Notes: generated from the letters alone by a model not told the origin. 33,667 nucleotides of DNA from Collinsella sp. (GCA_031292915.1 JAUMSH010000081.1:1-33667); one strand, 5' to 3'. Positions 9,478 to 18,136 are shown, numbered from the stretch's first letter. Numbers and translations are program-made.

Positions 9478-9580
9478 GGCGGAACGCATCTTCGTCTGGC
9501 GTTTTTTGCGGGGCTGGGTTTGCCCTTGAGCCGGAGTCCTCTCCATGCGCTACCATGACAGACAATGTATTTGACGTACG

Positions 9581-9609
9581 ACCCGCCGAGCTTGCCCCGG
9601 CGGGCTTTT
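9581..9609 (+). terminator. Terminator between nth and mfd
   Basis: CCCGCCG (9582-9588) pairs with CGGCGGG (9598-9604), followed by CTTTT. It ends 26 bp before the mfd start, so the mfd promoter must overlap or precede it. Confidence 0.75.
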
Positions 9610-9634
9610 GGCGTTGCGATGCCGGAGGAACAGC

Positions 9635-12600
9635 ATGCTCATTCACCGTATAGCCGCGCAGCTCTACACTGCCGAGGCGCTGCAGACCGTCGAGGCCGGA
9701 CTCGATGCCGGCGAGGACGTGACGCTGGCCGTGTCGCAGTCGGGTCGCACGCTTATGGCGGCGGCCCAGTTTGCGCGTCGTCCGCGCCCGACGGTCTACA
9801 TTGTGAGCGGCGAGGACGCGGCCGATCGCGCTGCGCGCAGCCTGGCCGCCTATGTGGGGCTGGCGCACGTGTGCCGCTTTCCCGAGCGCAAGGACTACCC
9901 TTGGCGCGAGCAGGCGCCCGACGACGCCGTGGTGGCGCAGCGCTGCGAGGCACTGGGACGCATCGTGCGCGGGGACAACTGCATCATGGTCGCCTCGGCT
10001 CGCGCGCTGCTGCGTTGCGTGCCGCCGGTCGAGAGCCACTATTGGGAGTCCACGACCTTTGCGGTGGGCGAGGAGATTCCTTTTGACGAGGTGCCGCAGC
10101 GCCTGGTGGGCATGGGCTACACCAATGCCGGTGCCGCCGACGCGCCCGGGCTGTTCCGCGTGCACGGCGACACCGTCGAGGTGTTCCCCGCACAGGAAAA
10201 GGCGCCCGTGCGCATCGAGTTCTTCGGCGACGAGATTGACCGCATCCGCCGCATGGTGAGCTCCACGGGGCAGACCATCGGCAACGAGGACAGTATCGAG
10301 ATCTTCCCCTGCCGCGAGCTGGCGCTTACCGACGATGCCGTCCACAACATGCACGTGGCGCTCTACCGTGCCAGCCAGGACGACAGCAAGCTGGCGGCGC
10401 TGCTCGAGATGGTGGATGCGCGCATCGTCACGCCCGAGCTCGACCGCTTTTTGCCGGTGATGTACGGCCAGACCGTAAGCCCGTTGGCGCACGTGAGCGG
10501 CAAGGCACTCGTGGTTCTGTCCGAGCCGCGCTCGCTGTTCGACGACTGCCTGCGCGCCTACGAGGATATCGAGGCGCGTGCCGGCGAGGCAGGGATTGAC
10601 CGCCTGGATGGTCTGTATGTACGTGCCCAGCAGCTCGATTTTGGTGCCCAGCAGCGCCTGAACTATGTGAGCCTGATTCGCGCGGGCGGTGCGGTTACGG
10701 CAGAGCTTAAGATTGAGCAGCCTGCCATCGCAGGCTCGGACAACCGTTTCATGACGCGCATCCAGGAGGTCGTGGGTAAGCGCTATGCCTGCGTGTTTGC
10801 CATCCCCGACCGCGGTGCGCGCGAGTCGATGGAGCTTACCTTTGGCGACGAGGGCATTACCTTTGAGGAATCGCTGACCGCGGCGCCCGAAAATGCCGGC
10901 GCTATTGGCGACCGTGTGCGCGTGGCAGCGGCGGATTCCGCCGATCGTGCCGCACGCCAGGAGGCCCATGCTTCCATTCGCGAGCGTCGCGCCGACGCGC
11001 TCAACGCCCGCTCGCTCGAGGCGGGCGCCGCGCAGGCTGCCGCCGGAGCCGCTGTGCCCACCATCTCGCGCGGGCGTGTGACCTTTGTGGACGCGGCCCT
11101 GCCGCAGGGCGTGGTGGTGCCCGACGCCAATTTTGCCGTGTTCTCGATCGCCGACCTCAACGCTCGCATGGATGCCAACCGCGCGCGCAGCCGCCGCAAG
11201 GTTGACATTACACAGATCACCTTCCCGTTTAAGCCGGGCGACTACGTGGTGCATGCTACCCACGGTATCGCGCTCTTTAGCGAGATCGCGCGCCAGGAAG
11301 TGGGCGGCAAGGAACGCGACTACTTTTTGCTGGAATACGCCGATGGCGACAAGCTCTACGTGCCGCTGGAGCAGGTTGACCGCATTACGCGCTATGTTGG
11401 TCCCGACGGCGATAAACCGCGCTTGACCAGGCTCAACACCGCCGACTGGACGCGGGCTACCAACAAGGCGCGCAAGAATGCCAAAAAGCTGGCGTTTGAC
11501 CTGGTCGACCTGTATACGCGCCGCTCGTCGATTACCGGTATCGCCTGTCCGCCCGATACGCCCGAGCAGATCGAGATGGAGGAGAGTTTCCCCTACGACG
11601 AGACGCGTGACCAGCTGGAGGCTATCGCCGACATCAAGGCCGACATGGAGGCGCCCAAGCCCATGGACCGCCTGCTGTGCGGCGACGTGGGCTTTGGCAA
11701 GACCGAGGTCGCCCTGCGCGCGGCCTTTAAGTGCGTGGACTCCGGCCGCCAGGTCATGGTGCTCTGCCCCACGACCATTCTGGCCCAGCAGCACTACGAG
11801 ACATTCTTTGAACGCTTTGCCCCGTTTGGCCTTGAGGTCGAGGTACTCAGCCGCTTCCGCACGCCGGCACAGCAAAAGCGCGCGCTCAAGGCGTTTGCCG
11901 AGGGCACGATTGATGTGCTCATTGGCACGCACCGTCTGCTTTCGGCCGATGTGAACCCCAAGAACCTGGGCCTGGTGATCATCGACGAAGAGCAGCGCTT
12001 TGGCGTGCAGCACAAGGAGCAGCTCAAAAACCTGCGCGAGCAAATCGACGTGCTCACGCTCTCGGCAACGCCTATTCCGCGAACCATGCAGATGGCCACG
12101 AGCGGCGTGCGCGACATGAGCCTGATCACCACACCGCCGACCGGGCGTCGTCCCGTGATCGTGCACGTGGGGGAGTACGACCCCGACGTGGTAAGTGCGG
12201 CGATTCGCCTGGAGGTGGGCCGCGGCGGTCAGGTGTATTACGTGTCCAACCGCGTCAAGACCATCGACGATGCCGTGGCGCGCGTGCACGAGGCCGCGCC
12301 CGAAGCGCGCGTGGGTGTGGCACACGGCAAGATGAGCCCGCGCGAGGTCGAGGACGTGATGATCGAGTTCGCGACCAAGAAGATTGACGTGCTTATCGCT
12401 ACGACCATCGTGGAGAGCGGTATCGACAACGCAACGGCCAACACGCTCATCATCGAGGACTCGCAGCGTTTGGGCCTGGCGCAGCTCTACCAGCTCAAGG
12501 GCCGTGTGGGCCGCTCTGCCACGCAGGCCTACGCGTACTTTATGTTCCCGGGCGAGCTGCCGCTCACCGAGGAAGCAACGGCGCGCCTGACCGCGCTTTC

Positions 12601-13267
12601 TGAGTTCCAAGACCTGGGCAGCGGCATGCGCATCGCCATGCGCGACCTGGAGATCCGTGGTGCCGGCTCGCTCATGGGCGCCGAGCAGCATGGCAACCTG
12701 TCGAGCGTGGGCTTTGATCTGTTTACGCAGATGCTGGGTCAGGCAGTGGCCGAGGCGCGCGGCGATGACGACGCCGGCGTGGAGGCGGCGAGCGTGGGCA
12801 TTAACCTGCCGGCCGACTACTTCTTGTCCGAGGAGTACCTGCCGGCGGTGGACCAGCGCGTGCTCGTGTACCGCAAGCTCGCTGCGGCTGAGGACCTGGA
12901 GAGTGTCGACGGGGTGCAGGAGGAGACCGAGGCCGCGCATGGCGAGCTGCCGTTGGCGGGACTCAACCTGTTCAATCGCGCGCGCATCCGCATTCGCGGC
13001 GAGCGCCTGGGGCTCGAGAGCGTCACGCTCAGTGGCGGCCGCATCACGTTTTTGGGCGTCGACGTGCCCAAGAAGGTGGCCTTTGAACTAAAGACCCGCT
13101 ATGGCGCGGTGAACTTCCCCAAGAGTCGCAAGCTGTCGGTGCCCTACAAGGCGGGCGCCGGCGCGGGCAGCGGCCTGGGCCGCGGCCTCGACGCCAGCGA
13201 CGGCACCGGCCCGGTGGCGGCCGCGCTCATGCTGCTGCAGCAGCTGGGTGCCAGCGACGACGACTAA
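9635..13267 (+). CDS. mfd: Transcription-repair coupling factor Mfd
   Basis: 1210 residues, close to the usual Mfd length. Mfd removes RNA polymerase stalled at lesions and recruits UvrA. The UvrB-like N-terminal module contains DTVEVFPAQEKAPVRIEFFG (about 180-200). The RNA-polymerase-interacting domain starts near 532 (FKPGDYVVHATHGIALF). The RecG-like motor has Walker A GDVGFGKTE (about 682), DEEQRFG (about 783), SATPIPRTMQMA (about 809) and GRVGRS (about 956). The C-terminal D7 region starts near 1060. ATG 9635 has GGAGG 6 bp upstream; an in-frame TTG at 9608 lies in the preceding terminator. The last 50 residues are unusually Gly/Ala-rich. The gene is complete. Confidence 0.98.
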   Translation: MLIHRIAAQLYTAEALQTVEAGLDAGEDVTLAVSQSGRTLMAAAQFARRPRPTVYIVSGEDAADRAARSLAAYVGLAHVCRFPERKDYPWREQAPDDAVVAQRCEALGRIVRGDNCIMVASARALLRCVPPVESHYWESTTFAVGEEIPFDEVPQRLVGMGYTNAGAADAPGLFRVHGDTVEVFPAQEKAPVRIEFFGDEIDRIRRMVSSTGQTIGNEDSIEIFPCRELALTDDAVHNMHVALYRASQDDSKLAALLEMVDARIVTPELDRFLPVMYGQTVSPLAHVSGKALVVLSEPRSLFDDCLRAYEDIEARAGEAGIDRLDGLYVRAQQLDFGAQQRLNYVSLIRAGGAVTAELKIEQPAIAGSDNRFMTRIQEVVGKRYACVFAIPDRGARESMELTFGDEGITFEESLTAAPENAGAIGDRVRVAAADSADRAARQEAHASIRERRADALNARSLEAGAAQAAAGAAVPTISRGRVTFVDAALPQGVVVPDANFAVFSIADLNARMDANRARSRRKVDITQITFPFKPGDYVVHATHGIALFSEIARQEVGGKERDYFLLEYADGDKLYVPLEQVDRITRYVGPDGDKPRLTRLNTADWTRATNKARKNAKKLAFDLVDLYTRRSSITGIACPPDTPEQIEMEESFPYDETRDQLEAIADIKADMEAPKPMDRLLCGDVGFGKTEVALRAAFKCVDSGRQVMVLCPTTILAQQHYETFFERFAPFGLEVEVLSRFRTPAQQKRALKAFAEGTIDVLIGTHRLLSADVNPKNLGLVIIDEEQRFGVQHKEQLKNLREQIDVLTLSATPIPRTMQMATSGVRDMSLITTPPTGRRPVIVHVGEYDPDVVSAAIRLEVGRGGQVYYVSNRVKTIDDAVARVHEAAPEARVGVAHGKMSPREVEDVMIEFATKKIDVLIATTIVESGIDNATANTLIIEDSQRLGLAQLYQLKGRVGRSATQAYAYFMFPGELPLTEEATARLTALSEFQDLGSGMRIAMRDLEIRGAGSLMGAEQHGNLSSVGFDLFTQMLGQAVAEARGDDDAGVEAASVGINLPADYFLSEEYLPAVDQRVLVYRKLAAAEDLESVDGVQEETEAAHGELPLAGLNLFNRARIRIRGERLGLESVTLSGGRITFLGVDVPKKVAFELKTRYGAVNFPKSRKLSVPYKAGAGAGSGLGRGLDASDGTGPVAAALMLLQQLGASDDD

Positions 13268-13354
13268 CAAGTAGGGGCGTGGCGGGACGGAGCTATCAGC
13301 TGCTCTTTGCCCCGCCGCCTCGCAGGTTGATTTTGACCCCATCGAAAGGAAAGC

Positions 13355-14218
13355 ATGTTCGGATACATCTATAAGAAAGATGTCGCCATTATCGCGGTTG
13401 TCCTGTGCCTTTGTCTGGGCGTGGGCAGTTTCTTCGATTATCAGATCTCGAGCGCGCTGTTCAACATCGGCAGCATGTACGGCCGCTTTATCGAGGCGGC
13501 CGGCGAGCTGCCGTTTGAGCTGACGGCGAGTGTCGCGGGCCTTATGCTCGTGCGCTCGGCACGACCCGATTCCAAGACGAGCAAGTGGCTCGCCGTGCTG
13601 GGCATCCTCGTCAACGTTGGCCTGACCGGCTACGAGATCGTTTCGTCCCTGCGCGTCGGCGGCAAGCTCATCGCGGTTCAGTTGGTGCTGACGTTTGTGC
13701 TGGTCATCGCTGCCAACCTTATCGTCTATCGCCTCACGCGCGACACCGACCCCGACGAGCTTACGCGCTGGGCGTTGATGGTACTGGCCGTGTGGACCGC
13801 TCAGGCCATCATCCTCAACGTCATTGTTAAGCCGTTGTGGTCGCGCCCGCGCATGCGCGTGATCGAGGTCACGCCGGGGCTCAATTTTCAGCCGTGGTGG
13901 GTGATCGGCAATCCCGACAAGTGGACCTATATCGCCGCCGGCGTGATCAAGGACGGGTTCAAGTCGTTTGCGAGCGGACACACGGCGCATGCGGCGATCG
14001 GCCTTATGCTCGCCGGGCTTCCCGCGGCGGCCTTTAAGGAAAAACCGTCGCGCCGCCGCGTGGTCTTTTGGACGGCGGTTGTGGTCGCGGCGCTCGTCGC
14101 CTTTGGCCGTATCGTGATCGGGGCGCACTTTTTGAGTGACGTGAGCTGCGGCTTTGCCCTGGTACTGGCACTTGAGTGCCTTGCCGCGCGCATTGCCTAT
14201 CCCAACGGCGTACAATAG
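13355..14218 (+). CDS. PAP2-family membrane phosphatase
   Basis: 287 residues, polytopic with about six membrane segments. The three PAP2 phosphatase motifs are present: K159 with R164-P165 (KPLWSRPRM; the gap is a little shorter than the common K-x6-RP), SFASGHT with H209, and G-R252-IVIGAH258-FLSD262. His258 would be the nucleophile and His209 the acid, facing the outer side of the membrane. Likely substrates are lipid phosphates such as undecaprenyl pyrophosphate or phosphatidic acid; which one is unknown. GAAAGGA (13344-13350) precedes the ATG. A -10-like TACAAT for the next gene overlaps the stop codon. Confidence 0.9.
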   Translation: MFGYIYKKDVAIIAVVLCLCLGVGSFFDYQISSALFNIGSMYGRFIEAAGELPFELTASVAGLMLVRSARPDSKTSKWLAVLGILVNVGLTGYEIVSSLRVGGKLIAVQLVLTFVLVIAANLIVYRLTRDTDPDELTRWALMVLAVWTAQAIILNVIVKPLWSRPRMRVIEVTPGLNFQPWWVIGNPDKWTYIAAGVIKDGFKSFASGHTAHAAIGLMLAGLPAAAFKEKPSRRRVVFWTAVVVAALVAFGRIVIGAHFLSDVSCGFALVLALECLAARIAYPNGVQ

Positions 14219-14263
14219 CTCCGTTTGAATCATCTGGCCGATACCCGGTAAGAGAGGATTGCC

Positions 14264-15289
14264 ATGCTCGCGTTTAACAACGACTATTCCCACGGCGCAC
14301 ATCCGGCAGTGCTGCAGGCGCTCGTCGATACCAACATGGAGCCGCAGCCTGGCTACGGTACCGATGCGCATACCGAGCGTGCCAAGCAACTTGTCCGCGA
14401 GGCCTGCCAGGCCCCCGATGCCGACGTGTTTTTTCTGGTGGGCGGCACGCAGGCCAACGCGACGGTGATCGACATGCTGCTCGCGCCGTACGAGGGCGTC
14501 GTTGCTGCTGAGACTGGCCACGTCGCTTGCCACGAGGCGGGCGCCATCGAGTTTGGCGGCCACAAGGTGCTCACCATCCCCGGCTACGAGGGCAAGATGC
14601 ACGCCGAGGACCTCGAGAACTATATCCAGGTGTTCTACGAAAACGAGAGCTACGAGCACACGGTGTTTCCGGGTGCCGTGTACGTGAGCCTATCGACCGA
14701 GTACGGCACGCTGTACTCCAAGGCCGAGCTTGCGGCGATTCACGCAGTGTGCCAGAAGCGCCAGATTCCGCTGTTTGTGGATGGCGCTCGCCTGGCCTAT
14801 GCGCTGGCGGCCGATGAGTGCGACATTACCCTGCCCGAGCTGGCGCAGCTGTGCGACGTGTTCTACATCGGCGGCACCAAGTGCGGCGCGCTCTGCGGCG
14901 AGGCCGTGGTGTTTAGCGGCATGCACACCCCGGCGCATCCCATTCCGCGTATTAAGCAGCATGGCGCACTGCTTGCCAAGGGCCGCCTGACGGGCGTGCA
15001 ATTCGAGGCTCTTTTTACCGATGGCCTGTATTTTGAGATTGGTCGCCAGGCGATCGAAACCGCGCAGGCGCTTCGTCGCGTGCTGCACGAGCGCGGCTAC
15101 CAGTTCTTCTTGGAGACGCCGACCAACCAGCAGTTCGTGATTCTGCCCAACGAGGACATGGCCCGCATTCGCGAGCACGCGGCGATTGAGTACTGGGAAA
15201 AGTACGACGATACCCACACGGTGGTGCGCTTTTGCACCAGCTGGGCCACGACGCAGGAGGATATCGACGCGTTGGCGGCTGTCCTGTAG
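14264..15289 (+). CDS. ltaE: PLP-dependent threonine aldolase family enzyme
   Basis: 341 residues, fold type I PLP enzyme. The cofactor Lys206 lies in YIGGTKCGAL, the PLP-binding Asp173 and Arg176 in FVDGARL, and the ring-stacking His86 in ETGHVACHEAG. These match low-specificity L-threonine aldolases, which cleave threonine or allo-threonine to glycine and acetaldehyde. The N-terminus (FNNDYSHGAHPAVLQAL) departs from the E. coli FRSDTV start and resembles the anaerobe branch annotated as aminotransferase class I/II or beta-eliminating lyase. The substrate is therefore less certain than the fold. GAGAGGA precedes the ATG, and a strong terminator follows the gene. Confidence 0.86.
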   Translation: MLAFNNDYSHGAHPAVLQALVDTNMEPQPGYGTDAHTERAKQLVREACQAPDADVFFLVGGTQANATVIDMLLAPYEGVVAAETGHVACHEAGAIEFGGHKVLTIPGYEGKMHAEDLENYIQVFYENESYEHTVFPGAVYVSLSTEYGTLYSKAELAAIHAVCQKRQIPLFVDGARLAYALAADECDITLPELAQLCDVFYIGGTKCGALCGEAVVFSGMHTPAHPIPRIKQHGALLAKGRLTGVQFEALFTDGLYFEIGRQAIETAQALRRVLHERGYQFFLETPTNQQFVILPNEDMARIREHAAIEYWEKYDDTHTVVRFCTSWATTQEDIDALAAVL

Positions 15290-15307
15290 CCTGATGTAAT
15301 GATGAGG

Positions 15308-15344
15308 GGCCGCCTTGCGCTGGGTTTGGCGCAGGGCGGCCTTT
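15308..15344 (+). terminator. Terminator after ltaE
   Basis: GGCCGCCTTGCGC (15308-15320) pairs with GCGCAGGGCGGCC (15329-15341) through one G-U wobble, followed by TTTGCTTTT. Confidence 0.85.
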
Positions 15345-15366
15345 GCTTTTGGGGGAGAAGGGTTGT

Positions 15367-15948
15367 ATGACCGAGATGTCCGAGCCGACGATTCGCCTGG
15401 CGACGCCCGATGATGCGCCGGCGTTGCTTGCCATCTATGAGCCATATGTGCGCCAGACGGCGATTACCTGCGAATACGAGGTGCCGAGCGTTGAGGAGTT
15501 CGCCGGGCGTATTGAGCGTACGCTCAAGCGCTATCCGTATTTGGTGATGGAGTTGGACGGGCGTCCGGTAGGCTATGCCTACGTGAGTCCGCTTAACAGC
15601 CGCGAGGCGTACGACTGGTCGGTCGAGACGTCGATCTACCTGGCGCGCGATGTACGCCACGGCGGGCTGGGCCGCAAGCTGCACGATGCGCTCAAGCAAT
15701 GCCTGATCGCGATGGGCATCACCAACATGTGCGCGCTCATTGCCGTGCCGCACGATAAGGACGACGAGTACCTGACGCACAACAGCCAGGATTTCCATGC
15801 CCATATGGGATATCGCCTGGTGGGCGCCTTCGACCGCTGCGCCCAAAAGTTCGGCCGCTGGTACGACATGTGCTGGATGGAGCTGGTCCTGGCCGAGCGC
15901 GCACCCAACCAACCCAAACCAACCTGGTTCCCCGACCTCCTCGCCTAA
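15367..15948 (+). CDS. GNAT N-acetyltransferase (Pat/Bar-like)
   Basis: 193 residues. The acetyl-CoA loop is ARDVRHGGLGRKLHDAL (93-109), matching the R-x-x-G-x-G/A core. The whole sequence (IYEPYVRQTAITCEYEVPS near the start, YVSPLNSREAYDWSVE before the loop) follows phosphinothricin acetyltransferase-like proteins. Members of this group often acetylate methionine sulfone, sulfoximine or other small amines; the natural substrate here is unknown. A 20-residue section (HDKDDEYLTHNSQDFHAHMG) extends the usual loop before motif B. ATG 15367 follows GGAGAAGGG; the TTG-type start at 15343 is less likely. It converges with the gntR gene at 16073, and the double palindrome lies between them. Confidence 0.88.
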   Translation: MTEMSEPTIRLATPDDAPALLAIYEPYVRQTAITCEYEVPSVEEFAGRIERTLKRYPYLVMELDGRPVGYAYVSPLNSREAYDWSVETSIYLARDVRHGGLGRKLHDALKQCLIAMGITNMCALIAVPHDKDDEYLTHNSQDFHAHMGYRLVGAFDRCAQKFGRWYDMCWMELVLAERAPNQPKPTWFPDLLA

Positions 15949-16064
15949 AACCACCACAATGGGGACAGGCACCTTCGTGGTGGTTTCTCTCAAAACTCGG
16001 TCGTTTTTGGCGCGTTAATCTTAAAAACCACCACAAAGGTGCCTGTCCCCATTGTGGTGGTTTT
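15947..16064. repeat. Double REP-like palindrome (family A, copies 1 and 2)
   Basis: A perfect 29-bp inverted repeat (15947-15975 with 16036-16064) fills the gap between convergent genes. Each side is also a hairpin by itself: AAACCACCAC/GTGGTGGTTT at 15948-15957 and 15977-15986, and at 16025-16034 and 16054-16063. The two units carry GGGGACAGGCACCTT and its reverse complement. TTTT at both outer ends means it could terminate transcription from either side. A degenerate third unit lies at 33508-33538. Confidence 0.92.
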
Positions 16065-16072
16065 GGTGTTGG

Positions 16073-16795
16073 TTAGCCGATGGGCTCGGTGTATTTGGCG
16101 CGGTCGGTGCGTTGGATGCGCTTGGAGACGTGGAGCGGGCGACCGTCGGTGTCGTAGACGTAGTCGGTGATTAGGATCAACGCCTGCCCGCGCTCAACGT
16201 TGAGCAAAAACGCCTCGTTTTGCGAGGCATAGCACACCTCAAAGGTCTTGTGCCCCTGTGCCGGCGCGCGATGGAACTCCTGTCGCAGCGTGGCGTAGAG
16301 CGAACCATTGATATCGCGATCGATGAGCGTCTCGAAGCTTGGCGGCAGGTAGGTGGTCTCCAAGCACAGTGGCGCGTCGTCCAGGTAGCGCAGGCGGACA
16401 AGTTTGACGAGCTTGCTGCCCACGGCGGCGTCAAAGAACTTAGCTATGCTGCCGGCCGCCTTGGCAAAGCCCGAGTCCACGGTGCGCGTGGTGGGCTTCA
16501 TGCCCTGGCCTTCGACCTGTGCCGTATAGCTCGAAAACACCAGGTTGTTCTCGTGGAGTGCCGGCGTGTCGGCCACAAAGGCACCACGTCCGCGCTCGGT
16601 GCGAACCAGGCCCTCGTCAACGAGCACCTTAAGGGCATGGCGCACGGTGCTGCGCGACAGCCCCGATTCGTCCATGAGCTCCATCTCGGACGGCAGCTTG
16701 TCTTCGCGTGCGTAGACGCCGGCGGCGATGCGGTCACGCAGCATGCCCGCCAAGCGCTCGTATTGGCTCAGTTTCTTTTTAGATGAGACGCTCAT
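16073..16795 (-). CDS. GntR-a, HutC-type regulator with UTRA domain
   Basis: 240 residues. The winged helix (about 10-75) shows LPSEMELMDESGLSRSTVRH and the wing GLVRTERGRGAFVAD. A UTRA ligand-binding domain (about 90-235) includes LYATLRQEFHRAP and the closing YVYDTDGRPLHVSKRIQRTD. HutC-type repressors usually bind sugar phosphates or amino-acid-related effectors. It is divergent from SIS-a across 205 bp that contain repeated AACTTGTATGC sites, so it probably controls both itself and SIS-a. The start is the first ATG of the frame with the canonical N-terminus; no strong Shine-Dalgarno is visible. Confidence 0.92.
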   Translation of the reverse strand: MSVSSKKKLSQYERLAGMLRDRIAAGVYAREDKLPSEMELMDESGLSRSTVRHALKVLVDEGLVRTERGRGAFVADTPALHENNLVFSSYTAQVEGQGMKPTTRTVDSGFAKAAGSIAKFFDAAVGSKLVKLVRLRYLDDAPLCLETTYLPPSFETLIDRDINGSLYATLRQEFHRAPAQGHKTFEVCYASQNEAFLLNVERGQALILITDYVYDTDGRPLHVSKRIQRTDRAKYTEPIG

Positions 16796-16812
16796 ATTGC
16801 CAACCTATATCT

Positions 16813-16962
16813 AACTTGTATGCTTAACTAAGCAAGCATGTATTCAACACAACAATAAAACCGCTGGTAACGAGTAATCGAAAACCACAGCGGCAAAATT
16901 TCTAAGACAAATATAGCATACAACTAGTCGACATAACCAAAACATGTATGTAACTTGTATGC
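16813..16962. promoter_or_regulatory. Divergent control region with repeated TTGTATGC sites
   Basis: AACTTGTATGC occurs twice on the + strand, at 16813-16823 (near the gntR-a start) and 16952-16962 (near SIS-a). A partial inverted copy, GCATACAAC, lies at 16916-16924, and related ATGTAT elements lie at 16839-16844 and 16943-16948. A hairpin CCGCTG/CAGCGG (16861-16866, 16888-16893) precedes TTTTATTG on the minus strand inside the gntR-a leader. These are probably operators of GntR-a, by position and repetition only. Confidence 0.55.
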
Positions 16963-17000
16963 CATCGAGAGCATCAAACGAGAAGAAAGGCTGATGCACG

Positions 17001-17993
17001 ATGACTACTCAGGAACAGGTTAAGGATGTCGTCTCCCAGGTTTTGGCTGACAAGGCAGACAAGGGCGGCATCAAGCGCGTCGTGTGGATTGGCGCTGGCG
17101 GATCCAACGGCGGCAACTATCCTGCCCAGTACTTTATGGAGCACGAGGCCACGCAGGTCGTGAGCTCCAGCTACACCAGCAACGAGTTCGTGCACGCCAC
17201 CCCGGCCTATGTCAACGAGAACACCCTGGCCGTCGTCGTGTCCATGCGCGGCACCAAGGAGACCATTGTCGCCGCCCAGGTCGCCAAGGACCACGGCGCC
17301 AGCACCATCGCCATCTATGTTGACGAGTCCGGCCTTACCGAGGTCTGCGACTACAAGATCAAGTACGACAGCCTGGCCGTCGACGAGTCCTGCATGGGTC
17401 GTACCAACTCCGCCGTCGTGACCATGATCGCCATGGAGCTTACGCAGCAGACCGAGGGTTATGCCGAGTACGAGACCGCTATGGCCGCCTTCGACTTGGT
17501 TGACCCCATCTATCGCAAGGCCGTCGAGTACACTCGTCCGCTCGCTGCCAAGTGGGCCGAGCAGAACGCCGACAAGCCCTGCATCAACGTGATGGCTCAG
17601 GGTCCGCTCTTTGGTGCCGCCTACGTCTTTAGCATCTGCAACGTGCAGGAGATGCTGCAGATCGACTCTTGCACCATCAACACCTGCGACTTCTTCCACG
17701 GCCCCTTCGAGATCCTGGACAAGCGCACCTCGTTGTTCCAGCTCATCAGCGTCGGCCGCAGCCGCTGCAACGACGAGCGCGGCATCCGCTTCGTCAACCA
17801 GTACGGTGGCGAGCGCGTCTATCAGCTCGACGCCAAGGAGCTCGGCCTCAACGACATCAAGGACAGCGTGAGCGAGTACTTCAACCACCTGATCTTTGCC
17901 CCGATCCTCAACAACGTCTACATGCGCGCGCTTTCCGCCGTCACCCACAAGGACTACATGACGCGCCGCTACATGTGGAAGCTGGACTACTAG
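17001..17993 (+). CDS. SIS-a: SIS-domain sugar-phosphate deglycase (FrlB/GfrF/FraB-like)
   Basis: 330 residues with two SIS subdomains. The first has the sugar-binding glycine turn VVWIGAGGSNGG (27-38) and the segment VVVSMRGTKE (77-86). The second carries NVQEMLQ and FFHGPFE. Glu217 and His233 are 16 residues apart, as in the Glu/His pair reported for the FraB deglycase, so cleavage of a fructosamine 6-phosphate to hexose phosphate plus amine is the best guess. It differs from SIS-b and SIS-c in reading CDFFHGPFE where they read GEYFHGPFE, hinting at another substrate. The end RRYMWKLDY is shared with SIS-b. GAAAGG lies 10 bp before the ATG. The biased codons suggest high expression. It stands alone, opposite gntR-a. 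Confidence 0.82.
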   Translation: MTTQEQVKDVVSQVLADKADKGGIKRVVWIGAGGSNGGNYPAQYFMEHEATQVVSSSYTSNEFVHATPAYVNENTLAVVVSMRGTKETIVAAQVAKDHGASTIAIYVDESGLTEVCDYKIKYDSLAVDESCMGRTNSAVVTMIAMELTQQTEGYAEYETAMAAFDLVDPIYRKAVEYTRPLAAKWAEQNADKPCINVMAQGPLFGAAYVFSICNVQEMLQIDSCTINTCDFFHGPFEILDKRTSLFQLISVGRSRCNDERGIRFVNQYGGERVYQLDAKELGLNDIKDSVSEYFNHLIFAPILNNVYMRALSAVTHKDYMTRRYMWKLDY

Positions 17994-18029
17994 GGGATAG
18001 AGCGGCCTAACAGCTCGATGTCCTCATAA

Positions 18030-18094
18030 GTTGCGGTGGAATAGTTCCTGTTTGGGGGTCTGAAGCCTCTATTCAGGAACTATTTCACCGCAAC
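18030..18094. repeat. Long palindrome after SIS-a
   Basis: GTTGCGGTGGAATAGTTCCTG (18030-18050, 21 nt) pairs with 18074-18094 through one G-U wobble; the loop is 23 nt. There is no T-tract. It resembles in layout, but not in sequence, the other palindromes of the window. Confidence 0.85.
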
Positions 18095-18136
18095 AGCCAA
18101 ATGATCCGCTGGCCGATTTGTGTCTTGAAAAATGTA

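Noticed and set aside
9383..12940. A very long open frame (1185 codons) on the minus strand
   Set aside because: It lies entirely opposite nth/mfd, follows from the codon bias of mfd, is rich in His, Arg and Leu without any domain, and has no ribosome binding site.
13281..13316. Terminator after mfd
   Set aside because: GGCGGG/CCCGCC can pair around an imperfect inner stem, but no T-tract follows, so I do not call it.
15947..16064. Insertion sequence ends
   Set aside because: The inverted repeats enclose only 60 bp, no transposase gene is present and no target duplication is visible.
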